Shown: positions 37,297-46,832, counted from the first letter of the stretch. The stretch: 58,961 nt of DNA from Gammaproteobacteria bacterium (GCA_019634835.1 JAHCAO010000013.1:1-58961), one strand, 5' to 3'. Numbers and translations: made by a program. Notes: generated by a model not told the origin, from the letters alone.

Positions 37297-37731
37297 ATGA
37301 GTAACAAAATTATACAAGCGTTAGAAACTGAGTTTATGCAGACTACAAAGGCTATGCCTGCGTTTGAACCAGGGGACACCATTGTCGTTCAGGTTAAAGT
37401 CAAAGAAGGTGAGCGTGTGCGCTTACAATCTTTTGAAGGTGTTGTGATTGCAAAACGTAACCGCGGTTATAATTCTTCTTTTACCGTACGTAAAATATCA
37501 CACGGTGTTGGAGTGGAACGTGTATTTCAAACTTGCAGTCCTACGATTGACTCCGTAGCAGTGAAGCGCCGTGGACATGTACGTCGTGCTAAGCTTTATT
37601 ACATGCGCGAATTAAGCGGCCGTGCAGCAAGAATTAAAGAAAAACTAACCGTTAAATTGGGAACAACTGCCACACAGAAGGGAAATCCTGAGTCTGAACA
37701 AGAAACTGATAAAAACTCCAGTGCAGAGTAA
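37297..37731 (+). CDS. rplS: 50S ribosomal protein L19
   Basis: 144 residues; the core 115 residues match bL19 ([73 protein letters not shown]). The roughly 25-residue polar tail ([17 protein letters not shown]) exceeds the usual length. It carries its own ribosome site (AGGGGATG) after the palindromic element and ends in a terminator. Confidence 0.97.
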   Translation: MSNKIIQALETEFMQTTKAMPAFEPGDTIVVQVKVKEGERVRLQSFEGVVIAKRNRGYNSSFTVRKISHGVGVERVFQTCSPTIDSVAVKRRGHVRRAKLYYMRELSGRAARIKEKLTVKLGTTATQKGNPESEQETDKNSSAE

Positions 37732-37760
37732 ACAGATTCTAATGATTTAAATCAAACTGC

Positions 37761-37783
37761 GGCCTGCAAGCGCGGGCCTTTTT
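37761..37783 (+). terminator. Rho-independent terminator after rplS
   Basis: GGCCTGC-aagc-GCGGGCC (one G-T pair) followed directly by five T. It is the natural end of the rpsP-rimM-trmD-rplS transcript. Confidence 0.9.
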
Positions 37784-37812
37784 GTTGCTATGTATTCATC
37801 GTAATCTATTCA

Positions 37813-38301
37813 ATGTCTAAACTTATCTACTCTGCTGTTATTATTTCGCCTCTTGGCAAAATTGGGTTCACTGTTTACGATAATAAATTATCTGGATTAA
37901 CGTTATTACCCGAAACTGTAGATCTCATACAACCTGATGATGCGTTCAGTAAAGAGGTCGCTTCTCAACTTCTTGCTTACTTTACCTGTTCAAAACATAC
38001 ATTTGATTTAGACTTTCACCTTGATGGCACCGTATTTCAAAAACACGTATGGCACGCGTTGCAAGATATTCCCACAGGTAAGCGGCTCACCTATGGTACG
38101 CTAGCAAAGAAGCTGCAGACCAGCCCGCGCGCTATTGGACAAGCCTGCCGTACTAACCCTATTCCTATCATCATTCCCTGTCACCGCGTCATTGCTGCTA
38201 CCCATTTAGGCGGTTATTCTGGTGCAACGAGTGGAAAACAGATGGAAGTAAAATCTTGGTTATTGCATCATGAATTCTTATCGCTTCCTCGCCAGTGTTA
38301 A
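37813..38301 (+). CDS. ogt: Methylated-DNA--protein-cysteine methyltransferase
   Basis: Suicide enzyme that removes O6-alkyl groups from guanine. 162 residues. The acceptor Cys123 is in IIIPCHRV; RAIGQACRTNP (DNA-binding helix region) and GGYSGATSGK are conserved. There is no AdaA-type regulatory domain, so it is Ogt-like. The 3' end overlaps the convergent methyltransferase gene by 24 bases. Confidence 0.95.
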   Translation: MSKLIYSAVIISPLGKIGFTVYDNKLSGLTLLPETVDLIQPDDAFSKEVASQLLAYFTCSKHTFDLDFHLDGTVFQKHVWHALQDIPTGKRLTYGTLAKKLQTSPRAIGQACRTNPIPIIIPCHRVIAATHLGGYSGATSGKQMEVKSWLLHHEFLSLPRQC

Positions 38302-38940
38302 CCCATCCCCGATAGGAACAAGGCTCATGCTGACTCGCTCATCTTTAAAGATGAATTCATTTAACGCACGAATGGAATTGGTATCTTTATCTTGATTGGC
38401 TAGGTTTGCTACTTCGCCGCTCCATAACACATTATCAATAGCCACTAACCCGCCTGGTCTGAGTAATGTCAGTGCAGCTTCATAATAATGCACATAATTA
38501 TTTTTATCGGCATCAATAAACGCGAAATCAAAAGTCTCCGCTTCGCCATGGTCTATTAATTTTTGTAACGTGGTTAATGCAGGTGCAAGATGTAATTCTA
38601 TTTTTTCCGCCATACCTGCCATGGCCCAAAATTGCTTGGCCATATTCGTCCACTCCACATTAATATCACATGCTACTACTTTACCATTGCTAGGCAATGC
38701 TAATGCAACAGCAAGCGCGCTATAACCCGTAAATGTCCCGATGTCCAAGGTTTTTTTTGCTCCCAATAATTCAATGAGCAACGCCATTAATTGGCCTTGT
38801 TCAGGTGAAATTTGCATCACATACTGGCTGAGTTTATGGGTTTCTTCACGCAGTTTTTTGAGTACAGTATTTTCGCGCAGTGATACCTTTAAGAGATAAG
38901 CATATAAATCTGGTGTTAAATCAATCGTTTTTGTGGACAT
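38278..38940 (-). CDS. SAM-dependent O-methyltransferase (caffeoyl-CoA OMT-like)
   Basis: 220 residues, Methyltransf_3 family. The SAM-binding motif I is LDIGTFTGYSALAVALAL; DFAFIDADKNNYVHYYEAAL holds the metal-binding Asp, and GGLVAIDNVLWSGEV is the later core motif. The frame is open from 38955, but AAAGGAAA before the ATG at 38940 favours that start. Bacterial members methylate catechol-like or unknown small molecules. Confidence 0.9.
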   Translation of the reverse strand: MSTKTIDLTPDLYAYLLKVSLRENTVLKKLREETHKLSQYVMQISPEQGQLMALLIELLGAKKTLDIGTFTGYSALAVALALPSNGKVVACDINVEWTNMAKQFWAMAGMAEKIELHLAPALTTLQKLIDHGEAETFDFAFIDADKNNYVHYYEAALTLLRPGGLVAIDNVLWSGEVANLANQDKDTNSIRALNEFIFKDERVSMSLVPIGDGLTLARKR

Positions 38941-39063
38941 GATCTTTCCTTTCATTCTTCTAGAAGGCTAATAAAACAAAATGTTATAATTAATACTTGT
39001 ATGGATGCATCCACCTGTATTGCATTGGATAATATTCTTTCCTCATTCAGGAGTAAATTGATA

Positions 39064-39636
39064 ATGTTTCTTATTTTATTGCTTGTTTTGTTAGTTGTCA
39101 TTGGATACATCATCCTGACCTATAATCGGCTGATTGCACAAATTGAAGCTGTTCGCAATAATCAAAAACAAATTGATGTCCAATTAGACCGACGTTTCAA
39201 GGTGTTTGAGTCCTTGATCAACGTGGTGAAAAAATACATGGATTATGAGAAAACCACGCTGAAAGAAGTCGTGGCTTTGCGCAATCAAGCACAACAAGCT
39301 CATGCGGCTGGAGATGAAAAAACCCGCATTGCTGCAGAAAATAAAATTTCTAGTATTGCAACACATTTGAATGTTGTGTTTGAACAATACCCTGATCTAA
39401 AAGCCAATCAAAATGTATTACAACTACAAGAAGAAATTGTCAGTACAGAAAATAAATTAGCTTACGCCAAACAATCGTTCAACGACAGTATTGAAATTTA
39501 CAATGCAAGCAAGAAATCATTTCCTAATTCTGTCGTAGTCAGTGCATTTCGCAGCAAATTAGATTTTGATTTTCCTTATTGGCAGCTAAGTGAGCAAAAA
39601 ATTGCTGAACACGAAGCTTACACTGTGAAGTTATGA
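39064..39636 (+). CDS. lemA: LemA-family membrane protein
   Basis: 190 residues. One N-terminal transmembrane segment (FLILLLVLLVVIGYIIL) is followed by a cytoplasmic or periplasmic helical bundle (YNRLIAQIEAVRNNQKQIDVQLDRRFKVFESLINVVKKY..., then QFNDSIEIYNASKKSFPNSVV in the family's conserved end). AGGAG at 39049 supports a start near 39064; the frame opens further up at 39001. It is paired with htpX, 13 bases downstream, as in many bacteria. The function of the pair is still poorly defined. Confidence 0.9.
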   Translation: MFLILLLVLLVVIGYIILTYNRLIAQIEAVRNNQKQIDVQLDRRFKVFESLINVVKKYMDYEKTTLKEVVALRNQAQQAHAAGDEKTRIAAENKISSIATHLNVVFEQYPDLKANQNVLQLQEEIVSTENKLAYAKQSFNDSIEIYNASKKSFPNSVVVSAFRSKLDFDFPYWQLSEQKIAEHEAYTVKL

Positions 39637-39649
39637 TAAATCACACACT

Positions 39650-40699
39650 ATGTCAGATAATCTAAATCGTTACGCAATATCAACAGCGGATTGGCGCGCT
39701 ACGTTACGCCGCAATAATTTTCGCACCCGTGTTGTCATTACTTTATTTTTTTTGATTTATGCAGGAATCGGTATGTTGGTGGATATGTATATGGTTTCCA
39801 TTACTTATCCCTCAGCAGCTCTTTCGCAAATATTTCACGCGCTAATTACTCTCCAAATCTTTCCTATTGCCACTAGTATTATGCTGGTCATTGCAGCTGT
39901 CTCTCTACTCATCAGTTATACCTTATATGATAAATTGATGCTGCTCGGTACCGAGTACCATGAAGTTACACCCGCCACAGCGCAAAATACGGTTGAACAA
40001 CAATTATATAATGTAGTGGAAGAAATGAAGATTGCAGCAGGTCTGCGTTATATGCCAAGAGTCTTTATCATCAATGCAAATTATATGAATGCGTTTGCCA
40101 GCGGATACAGTGAAAAATCTGCTATGGTAGCTATTACTCGCGGATTAATAGAAAAATTGAATCGTGATGAATTACAAGCTGTCATGGCGCACGAATTAAG
40201 CCACATACGTCACCTTGATATTAAATTGACACTCACTGCCTCATTGCTTGCGAATCTGTCCATCATGGTACTAGATATATTGTTTTACAATGCCATTTTT
40301 TCAAGCCGTCGGTCTTCAGAGGGGCGCTCACGTCATTCTTTAGCGATGATCATTATTATCTTGCGTTACACGTTGCCTATCATCAGTTTATTGCTGCTGT
40401 TATACTTAAGCCGCACACGCGAACTGATGGCTGATGCAGGATCTGTTGAACTCATGCGAACTAATCGACCGCTTGCTTCCGCACTCATTAAAATTTCTAC
40501 CGATTATTCACAAAACCGTGATCAATATGCGTCTGATTACAACCGAACACCGCATGAAAACATACGTCGTGAAGTATACATTTACGATCCATTAGAAGCA
40601 GGAATTAAATCATTCACTTCCATCAACGATATTTTTTCCACGCATCCCAGTTTAGCTGCACGATTAGCTGCATTAGGATTTAAGAAGAATCCAACCTAG
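39650..40699 (+). CDS. htpX: M48-family membrane metallopeptidase HtpX
   Basis: 349 residues. Zinc motif HEXXH in MAHELSHIRHLD (about 181-185), with the third ligand in SRTRELMADAGSVEL. Two transmembrane pairs flank the catalytic domain. HtpX-type proteases take part in membrane-protein quality control. The TAG stop is provided by the CTAGTA end of a family A palindrome whose arm reaches into the last three codons (NPT). Confidence 0.93.
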   Translation: MSDNLNRYAISTADWRATLRRNNFRTRVVITLFFLIYAGIGMLVDMYMVSITYPSAALSQIFHALITLQIFPIATSIMLVIAAVSLLISYTLYDKLMLLGTEYHEVTPATAQNTVEQQLYNVVEEMKIAAGLRYMPRVFIINANYMNAFASGYSEKSAMVAITRGLIEKLNRDELQAVMAHELSHIRHLDIKLTLTASLLANLSIMVLDILFYNAIFSSRRSSEGRSRHSLAMIIIILRYTLPIISLLLLLYLSRTRELMADAGSVELMRTNRPLASALIKISTDYSQNRDQYASDYNRTPHENIRREVYIYDPLEAGIKSFTSINDIFSTHPSLAARLAALGFKKNPT

Positions 40700-40865
40700 T
40701 ACAGCATCAACCTAAGTTTGACCTGTAGTGACAAAGCCTCGGGGTCCTGTCATAGGTCAACTCTTTTTGTGCTCGCAGGCTGCGCGCAAAAAGAGTTGAC
40801 CTATGCCACCCCTCGGACCGACCTCTGTAGGGTCAAACTTAGGTTGATGCTGTACTAGGTTGGAT
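40689..40865. repeat. Palindromic element family A, copy 2 (htpX-pagL)
   Basis: 35-bp perfect arms (40689-40723 / 40831-40865: ATCCAACCTAGTACAGCATC...) flank a core homologous to copy 1 at 6652-6839. The inner hairpin is ATAGGTCAACTC / GAGTTGACCTAT where copy 1 has ATAGGGTAACTC / GAGTTACCCTAT, a paired change. The outermost bases ATCCAACCTAG are the 3' end of htpX and are mirrored on the far side. Confidence 0.92.
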
Positions 40866-40940
40866 GCTCACTCTAATTGTCACTCTAAATTTAACATGCT
40901 ACCATCAAACTTCGCGGTGCAGACAAAGATGCCATCCTAC

Positions 40941-41486
40941 ATGGAACGTTTGAAGTTGATTTTTATTATCGCGGTTGTTTTGCTGCTCCCAAGCCTGAGT
41001 ATTGCTGCTCCTCATTATGGAGCAACTTTATCTATTGCTGCTCTTTCCAAAGAACCTTCTCATCTTCGTGGAGCCCAATTGATGTTGAACTATGATCCGC
41101 AGAAATTTCAGTGGCGGCAGTTTAATATCTATTTTGATGGAGGATTTTCTCATTTTTGGACCACAAATAAATCGCATTACACCGATCTTAATATTTACTC
41201 TGTTGCACCTGTGATACGATATACATTCAAAAAACGTGGGCTCTTTTTACCTTACTTAGAGCTGAGTATTGGTCTTTCTTATCTCAGCCGCACACGTATA
41301 GATAATCGTAACCTAGGTATTCATTTTGCATTTCAAGATCGGATTGGTATGGGCACTTCTTTTGGCACAGCAGATCAATTTTTGCTAGGAGTCCATGCTG
41401 TGCATTATTCAAATGCCTGTTTAGCTGAGCATAACTCAGGGTTATCCATGCCACTGGTTCTAGATATTGGTTACCGCTTTTCTTAG
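40941..41486 (+). CDS. PagL-like lipid A 3-O-deacylase
   Basis: Outer-membrane beta-barrel acyloxyacyl hydrolase that trims lipid A and alters innate immune recognition. From the chosen ATG the protein is 181 residues with a signal peptide ending SLSIA. The PagL catalytic signature is complete near the C-terminus: VHAVHYSNACLAEHNSG (His155, Ser157), then a final strand ending in GYRF-S. The open frame extends upstream to a TTG inside the preceding palindrome; ATG at 40929 is also possible. No strong ribosome site is visible for either. Confidence 0.82.
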   Translation: MERLKLIFIIAVVLLLPSLSIAAPHYGATLSIAALSKEPSHLRGAQLMLNYDPQKFQWRQFNIYFDGGFSHFWTTNKSHYTDLNIYSVAPVIRYTFKKRGLFLPYLELSIGLSYLSRTRIDNRNLGIHFAFQDRIGMGTSFGTADQFLLGVHAVHYSNACLAEHNSGLSMPLVLDIGYRFS

Positions 41487-41607
41487 TAGGTTGTTCCTCT
41501 AAGGTTGACTTATATTGAGGTTGGTTCCGAGGGGTGTCGCTTCCTCAATTTCTGTAAGATATACTAGGGTCTTATATGGACTCGACCATATAAGACCCTA
41601 TTTAATC
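41487..41607. repeat. Family A fragment and terminator-like hairpin
   Basis: TGAGGTTGGTTCCGAGGGGTG (about 41514-41535) matches the reverse complement of the family A core (CACCCCTCGGACCGACCTC). A perfect 15-bp stem follows, TAGGGTCTTATATGG / CCATATAAGACCCTA at 41565-41600 with loop ACTCGA and only TTT after it. It may end pagL transcription. No gene is seen here. Confidence 0.6.
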
Positions 41608-41780
41608 GGATGCATGACGAGTTTTTTACAGCGAAAGGAGAAGGATATTTTCCATTCACAATTAACCGCAAAACACACTCGTCCTTGACTGGGTTTTGCT
41701 CTCGCAGACTCCTGTTTGCAAGTGAATTGTTCATACAAAATGCCCTTCTCTTTTTGCTGTAAAAAACTCGTCATGCATCC
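41608..41780. repeat. Palindromic element family F, copy 1 (upstream of mrdA)
   Basis: 25-bp perfect outer arms (GGATGCATGACGAGTTTTTTACAGC at 41608-41632 and inverse at 41756-41780), then less perfect pairing inward. The core contains ACCGCAAAACACACTC, GGGTTTTGCTCTCGCAGACTCCTG and GTGAATTGTTCATA. Related copies: 49798-50006, 54138-54280, 20002-20097, halves at 30718 and 44838, and an empty hairpin at 50993. It ends 22 bp before the mrdA start. Confidence 0.92.
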
Positions 41781-41802
41781 ATTTAACCTAGTGACTTTAA
41801 CC

Positions 41803-43653
41803 ATGCCAAAACGGATCTCCATTAAAAATCACTATCATGAAATTCAATTAGTCACCCGACGTTCTATGGTGGCATTGATCGTGATTTGTTTTTTAATCAG
41901 CTTATTGATATTCCGGCTTGCTTATTTGCAAATTTATAAAAATTTACTTTACACCACTTTGTCTACAAAAAATGCTATTGACTTAGTTCCTGTAGAACCC
42001 ACTCGCGGTCTAATTTACGATCGTAATGGAGTATTATTGGCTGAAAATATTCCCGTGTTTAGTTTAGATGTTATTCCATTGCAAGTCACCAATATGGAAA
42101 AAACACTGGCCGCATTAGGAAAAATCATACAACTCAATGATAGTGATATTAGTCAATTTAGAAAACAGCTGAAACAGCATCGCCGGTTTGATGAGATTCC
42201 GCTCAAACTACGCTTGAGTGAAGAAGAGGTCGCGCAATTTGCTGAGAACCAATACCGGTTTCCAGGTGTTTTAATTAAAGCCCGTTTGATGCGACATTAC
42301 CCTTACGCCGAAAGCTTTAGTCATGTGTTAGGTTACGTAGGACGTATTAATGCGCAAGAACTAGGTAAAATTGATCCCATCAATTATAGCGCGAGTCACT
42401 ATATCGGTAAGTTGGGGATAGAAAAATATTATGAAGAAGCACTGCATGGCAATGTCGGCTATGAGGAAGTTGAAAATGATGCTAGTGGTAAACCTATTCG
42501 AGTATTAAAAAAAACCAGTAGTGTACCAGGCAAAAATATTTATCTTACTATTGATAGTGGCTTGCAATTTGCTGCGGAAAAAGCATTGCTCGGACATCGC
42601 GGCGCCATTGTCGCCATTCAGCCTAGTACAGGACAAGTGCTCGCTATGGTCAGTGAACCTGCTTATGATCCCAATGTATTTGTATTAGGTATTAGTCAAA
42701 AAGATTATCAAGACTTACAAAAATCTGAAGATAAGCCATTATATGATCGGGCATTACGTGGACTTTATCCTTTAGCCTCAACCATTAAACCCTATATTGC
42801 GTTAGAAGGACTGCAATCTGGAGCAACCACGCTAGAATATACCATCAATGATAACGGCTGGTTTAAATTACCCAATAGCTCTCATGTTTTCCATGATTGG
42901 AAACGTAATGGCCACGGTAGAGTCAATCTTACTCGGGCAATTTCCATTTCTTGCGATATCTACTTTTACGAATTAGCGATGAAAATGGGTATTCAACGTA
43001 TTGCAGATATTCTTACTCAATTTGGTTACGGTGCATTAACAGGTATTGATCTTGATGGCGAGCTGCCAGGTATTGTTGCTTCACCAGAATGGAAGCGCAA
43101 AACCAAAGGAGTGCGTTGGTATCCAGGCGATACGGTCATCTCCAGCATTGGTCAAGGTGATATGCTAGCCACACCATTACAATTGGCATCAGCCATCTCA
43201 ACCATCGCAACCCGCGGGCAACGGTTTATGCCTTACTTATTGCTTGGCAAACAAATACCAGGCCAAGTTTATATACCACAATCACCCTTATCACTTGATG
43301 CTGTACAGCTTAAAGAGGATAAATATTGGGATGATATTATTAAAGCTATGCAGGACGTGGTAGACTCACCACAGGGCACAGCTTATCAGCTCTTTGGGCG
43401 TCGCTATACTTATACTATCGCAGCAAAAACTGGAACTGCCGCCTTGTCTAGGCGCCGCAATCCTAGCGAGACAGATAAGCAAGAAGACATGCCGGAAAGA
43501 CTGCGCGATCATCATCTGTTCATTGCATTCGCGCCTGTTGAAAATCCTAAAATTGCTATCGCAATTATTACTGAACATAGTAACAATGCTATAGAAGCAG
43601 CTCGTGAGATATTCGATTATTATTTAGGAGGTCAACAACATGCTGACCGATAA
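41803..43653 (+). CDS. mrdA: Penicillin-binding protein 2 (elongasome transpeptidase)
   Basis: Cross-links peptidoglycan during rod elongation. 616 residues: one N-terminal membrane helix, a PBP dimerisation domain, and a transpeptidase with SxxK as STIK (Ser326), S-x-D as SCD in the ISISCDIYFYELAMKMG segment, and KTG as AAKTGTAAL. Length and motifs match PBP2. The frame is open to 41716, inside the preceding palindrome; MPKRISIKNHYHEIQL at 41803 matches the usual family start. It overlaps mrdB by 14 bases. Confidence 0.96.
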   Translation: MPKRISIKNHYHEIQLVTRRSMVALIVICFLISLLIFRLAYLQIYKNLLYTTLSTKNAIDLVPVEPTRGLIYDRNGVLLAENIPVFSLDVIPLQVTNMEKTLAALGKIIQLNDSDISQFRKQLKQHRRFDEIPLKLRLSEEEVAQFAENQYRFPGVLIKARLMRHYPYAESFSHVLGYVGRINAQELGKIDPINYSASHYIGKLGIEKYYEEALHGNVGYEEVENDASGKPIRVLKKTSSVPGKNIYLTIDSGLQFAAEKALLGHRGAIVAIQPSTGQVLAMVSEPAYDPNVFVLGISQKDYQDLQKSEDKPLYDRALRGLYPLASTIKPYIALEGLQSGATTLEYTINDNGWFKLPNSSHVFHDWKRNGHGRVNLTRAISISCDIYFYELAMKMGIQRIADILTQFGYGALTGIDLDGELPGIVASPEWKRKTKGVRWYPGDTVISSIGQGDMLATPLQLASAISTIATRGQRFMPYLLLGKQIPGQVYIPQSPLSLDAVQLKEDKYWDDIIKAMQDVVDSPQGTAYQLFGRRYTYTIAAKTGTAALSRRRNPSETDKQEDMPERLRDHHLFIAFAPVENPKIAIAIITEHSNNAIEAAREIFDYYLGGQQHADR

Positions 43654-44779
43654 TCTGAAATTCAAGTTAAAAAAACCGGTACACGACCCGCGCTATAGGA
43701 CATTTTGGCAACATATTCATCTTGATGGAACGCTTTTAGCATTTTTATTACTGCTATGCTCGGCAGGATTGATTATTCTTTATAGTGCAAGCAATCAAAA
43801 AGTCCACTCTATAGAGTTTCAAGCCCTGCGTTTATTTTTTGCATTCTGCGTGATGTTTGTTTTTGCACAAATTTCTCCTTCTGCTTGGCAACGCTGGGCG
43901 CCGTGGATTTATGCTATAGGTTTAATATTGTTAATTGTGGTCTTAATTACCGGACACATTGGTAAAGGAGCGCAACGCTGGATTAACCTTGGATTCACAC
44001 GATTTCAGCCTGCTGAAATCATGAAATTAGCAATACCGCTCACTTTGGCATGGTATTATCATAAAATTGATTTACCCATTACACTGAGGTCGGTTTTTAT
44101 CGCTCTTCCTATCATCTTAATCCCTGCTATTTTGACAGCTAAACAGCCCGATCTTGGGACTGCCATTCTCTTAGCGATAGCTGGTGCTAGCGTATTATTT
44201 CTTGCTGGATTAAGTTGGCAATTTATACTTGTCTCGCTCACCGCCATTGCGGCTTGTACGCCTTTTGTGTGGCACCTCTTGCATGATTATCAACGACACC
44301 GTGTATTAACTTTTCTTGATCCTGAACGTGATCCGTTAGGGAAAGGGTATCATATCATTCAATCTAAAATTGCCATTGGATCGGGCGGTATTTTTGGTAA
44401 AGGTTGGTTAAATGGAACACAGTCCAATCTACATTTTTTACCTGAACATACCACGGACTTTATTTTTGCTGTGTGCGGGGAAGAATTTGGATTTGTTGGC
44501 AGCATGATCCTGATTTTTCTTTACATGTTAGTCGTTTTCCGCGGGTTATATATCACAGTCAATGCTCAAGACACCTTCACGCGTTTATTAGCTGGAAGTA
44601 TCACGCTAACATTTTTTATTTCGTTTTTCATTAACATGGGTATGGTAACAGGTATACTACCTGTAGTGGGGATTCCATTACCCCTTGTGAGTTATGGAGG
44701 ATCATCAATGGTGACGGTGATGGCAAGTTTCGGTATCCTGATGTCTATTCAAACGCATAGAAAGTTAGTGACCACTTGA
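43640..44779 (+). CDS. mrdB: Rod shape-determining glycosyltransferase RodA
   Basis: SEDS-family peptidoglycan polymerase partnering PBP2. 379 residues with about ten transmembrane helices. The SEDS signatures are GKGAQRWINLGFTRFQPAEIMKLAIP, KQPDLGTAILL and the region GIPLPLVSYGGSSMV; the catalytic Asp region is in FLPEHTTDFIFAVCGEEFGF. It overlaps mrdA, so co-translation is likely. Confidence 0.96.
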   Translation: MLTDNLKFKLKKPVHDPRYRTFWQHIHLDGTLLAFLLLLCSAGLIILYSASNQKVHSIEFQALRLFFAFCVMFVFAQISPSAWQRWAPWIYAIGLILLIVVLITGHIGKGAQRWINLGFTRFQPAEIMKLAIPLTLAWYYHKIDLPITLRSVFIALPIILIPAILTAKQPDLGTAILLAIAGASVLFLAGLSWQFILVSLTAIAACTPFVWHLLHDYQRHRVLTFLDPERDPLGKGYHIIQSKIAIGSGGIFGKGWLNGTQSNLHFLPEHTTDFIFAVCGEEFGFVGSMILIFLYMLVVFRGLYITVNAQDTFTRLLAGSITLTFFISFFINMGMVTGILPVVGIPLPLVSYGGSSMVTVMASFGILMSIQTHRKLVTT

Positions 44780-44837
44780 CTCGTAGGACAACTTAGTATG
44801 GAAAGCTGCCATTCTCTCTTCTTACGCTTAAGTAAAA

Positions 44838-44850
44838 GGGTGCATGACGA
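44838..44850. repeat. Family F terminal fragment
   Basis: GGGTGCATGACGA matches the outer end of family F arms. Nothing further is recognisable before mltB. It is short, so chance resemblance is possible. Confidence 0.35.
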
Positions 44851-44930
44851 GAACACCTAAGTGAAACACTAGGATATAAGAACATTTCATTGTGTAAGAT
44901 TCAGCGGAAACCGCTGTAAGGGACATATAA

Positions 44931-45947
44931 ATGCTTCGATTAATGATGCGCAAAGTATATCTAGCTTTACTGCTGGTATTTGCCGGATCTACCACCTTGG
45001 CTTATGCTGATGAAACCTTTGTCAACCGTAGCGATGTTCAAGAATTCATTCAATACATGGTACAAAAACATGGTTTTAATAAAAACCAACTGATCACGTT
45101 ATTCCAACAAGTCAAACTGCGCCCACAAGTCATTCGGCATATCAATAAACCGTTGGAAAAAGAACCGTGGCGCTTGTACCAAATGCTTTTTGTCAATGAA
45201 TGGCGAATTACACATGGTGTGGAATTCTGGAACAAATATGCTTCTGCATTAGAGCAAGCAGAAAAAGAATTTGGCGTGCCAGCCAGTATTATTGTTGCCA
45301 CTATTGGCATTGAAACCCGTTATGGGCAAAAAACAGGGGAGTATCGCGTGATTGATTCATTGAGCCATTTAGCTTTCAATCACTCTCCACGTGCCGCTTT
45401 TTTCCGTAAGGAATTAGCTGAATTTTTACTACTAACACGCGAAGAAAATCTTGATCCATTAAAAATCATGGGTTCTTATGCTGGTGCCATCGGGCAGCCG
45501 CAATTCATGCCAAGTAGTTACCGGCATTATGCAGTGAATTTTTCTAAAAGCGGTAGAACTGACTTAATGAATGATGAAGTAGATGTCATCGGCAGCATTG
45601 CAAATTATTATAGCAAACATGGCTGGACCACCAATCAGCCCATTGCGGTGCAAGCTGTTGTCATGGGAGATCGTTATAATTATTTAATGCGTTATAATAA
45701 CGCAAATCAACCTCTTAAAATTTCAGATTTAGCAAGATATGGTGTGATCCCCAAAATTCAAGTCTTGCATAATAATCTTAAAGTCAGAGTCATAGAATTA
45801 GATAATCGCTATAGCAAAGAATATTGGTTAGGGTTTCCTAACTTTTATGTAATAAAACGTTACAATCAAAGTGATTTGTATGCTATGGCTGTTTATCAGT
45901 TAAGTTATTATATCAAGACTCTGAGAGAACGTTTAAATAAGGGATAA
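44931..45947 (+). CDS. mltB: Membrane-bound lytic murein transglycosylase B
   Basis: Cleaves glycan strands to form anhydro-muropeptides. 338 residues. The signal sequence (about 1-26) ends TLAYA with no lipobox Cys, so it is probably periplasmic. The catalytic Glu128 is in ATIGIETRYGQKTG; GSYAGAIGQPQFMPSSYRHYAV and DVIGSIANYYSKHGW are family motifs. AAGGGA precedes the ATG. It forms a unit with rlpA (4-base gap). Confidence 0.94.
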   Translation: MLRLMMRKVYLALLLVFAGSTTLAYADETFVNRSDVQEFIQYMVQKHGFNKNQLITLFQQVKLRPQVIRHINKPLEKEPWRLYQMLFVNEWRITHGVEFWNKYASALEQAEKEFGVPASIIVATIGIETRYGQKTGEYRVIDSLSHLAFNHSPRAAFFRKELAEFLLLTREENLDPLKIMGSYAGAIGQPQFMPSSYRHYAVNFSKSGRTDLMNDEVDVIGSIANYYSKHGWTTNQPIAVQAVVMGDRYNYLMRYNNANQPLKISDLARYGVIPKIQVLHNNLKVRVIELDNRYSKEYWLGFPNFYVIKRYNQSDLYAMAVYQLSYYIKTLRERLNKG

Positions 45948-45951
45948 CAAC

Positions 45952-46824
45952 ATGTTAAGGACAACTCACTTATTTCAACTCATTTTTCTTTCCTTGCTAA
46001 TGCTTATTTTGAGTAGTTGTAAACATATTGCGAGGAATGACGGGCCGCCAGATTTTTACGTTGATGAAACAAAAATTCCCAACGCTGTTCCTAAGCCTGA
46101 GCCTCTTGCAAAATATGGTAATGTAAAATCTTATGCTGTATTTGGCAAACATTACCATACGATGAAATCCAGTAATGGTTATGAAGAAACCGGCACCGCT
46201 TCCTGGTATGGCACAAAATTTCATTCGCGAAAAACATCGAGTGGCGAACCTTATAACATGTTGGGCATGACTGCTGCACACAAAACCCTTCCTCTTCCTA
46301 CTTATGTTGAAGTGACTAATTTAAACAATCAACGCAAGGTCATTGTTAAAGTCAATGACCGTGGGCCTTTTGTTTCAAATCGGCTGATTGACCTTTCTTA
46401 CGTTGCCGCCAAAAAGCTCGGCATGCTAGGACATGGCACGACTCCCGTCAGAATCAAGGCCATCAACCCATACTCCTATCATAGTGCAGAGCCATTTTTT
46501 GCTGGATCACAAAAACCAACATCTCATCCTGTTTTTACGCATAAAAATCATTTTGCTTCCATTCAGTCACATAAAAAAAACCTGCAAAGCAAAAATCATT
46601 CCCATCTTGTTTATTTACAAGTTGGCGCATTTCGTAGCAAATTTTATGCCAAAAAATTACAACAACGCTTGAGTACACTGACTTCAGCTCCTGTTGTCAT
46701 CCATGCTCCTTCCACAAAAGAAACTTTATATAAGGTGAAAATTGGTCCATTTAATGATTTAGCATCTGCAGAGAAAATTACAGTACGCTTGAAAAACATG
46801 GGAATTATGTCAAATAAAATGTAA
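45952..46824 (+). CDS. rlpA: Septal/lytic transglycosylase RlpA with SPOR domain
   Basis: Lipoprotein that digests denuded glycan strands. 290 residues. The lipobox is LSSC, and the double-psi beta-barrel holds GTASWYGTKFHSRKTSSGEPYNM and VNDRGPFVSNRLIDLSYVAAKKLGM. A SPOR domain forms the last 80 residues (VYLQVGAFRSKFYAKKLQQRL, KVKIGPFND). It follows mltB by 4 bases, the usual pairing. Confidence 0.95.
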   Translation: MLRTTHLFQLIFLSLLMLILSSCKHIARNDGPPDFYVDETKIPNAVPKPEPLAKYGNVKSYAVFGKHYHTMKSSNGYEETGTASWYGTKFHSRKTSSGEPYNMLGMTAAHKTLPLPTYVEVTNLNNQRKVIVKVNDRGPFVSNRLIDLSYVAAKKLGMLGHGTTPVRIKAINPYSYHSAEPFFAGSQKPTSHPVFTHKNHFASIQSHKKNLQSKNHSHLVYLQVGAFRSKFYAKKLQQRLSTLTSAPVVIHAPSTKETLYKVKIGPFNDLASAEKITVRLKNMGIMSNKM

Positions 46825-46832
46825 GGTGCTGA

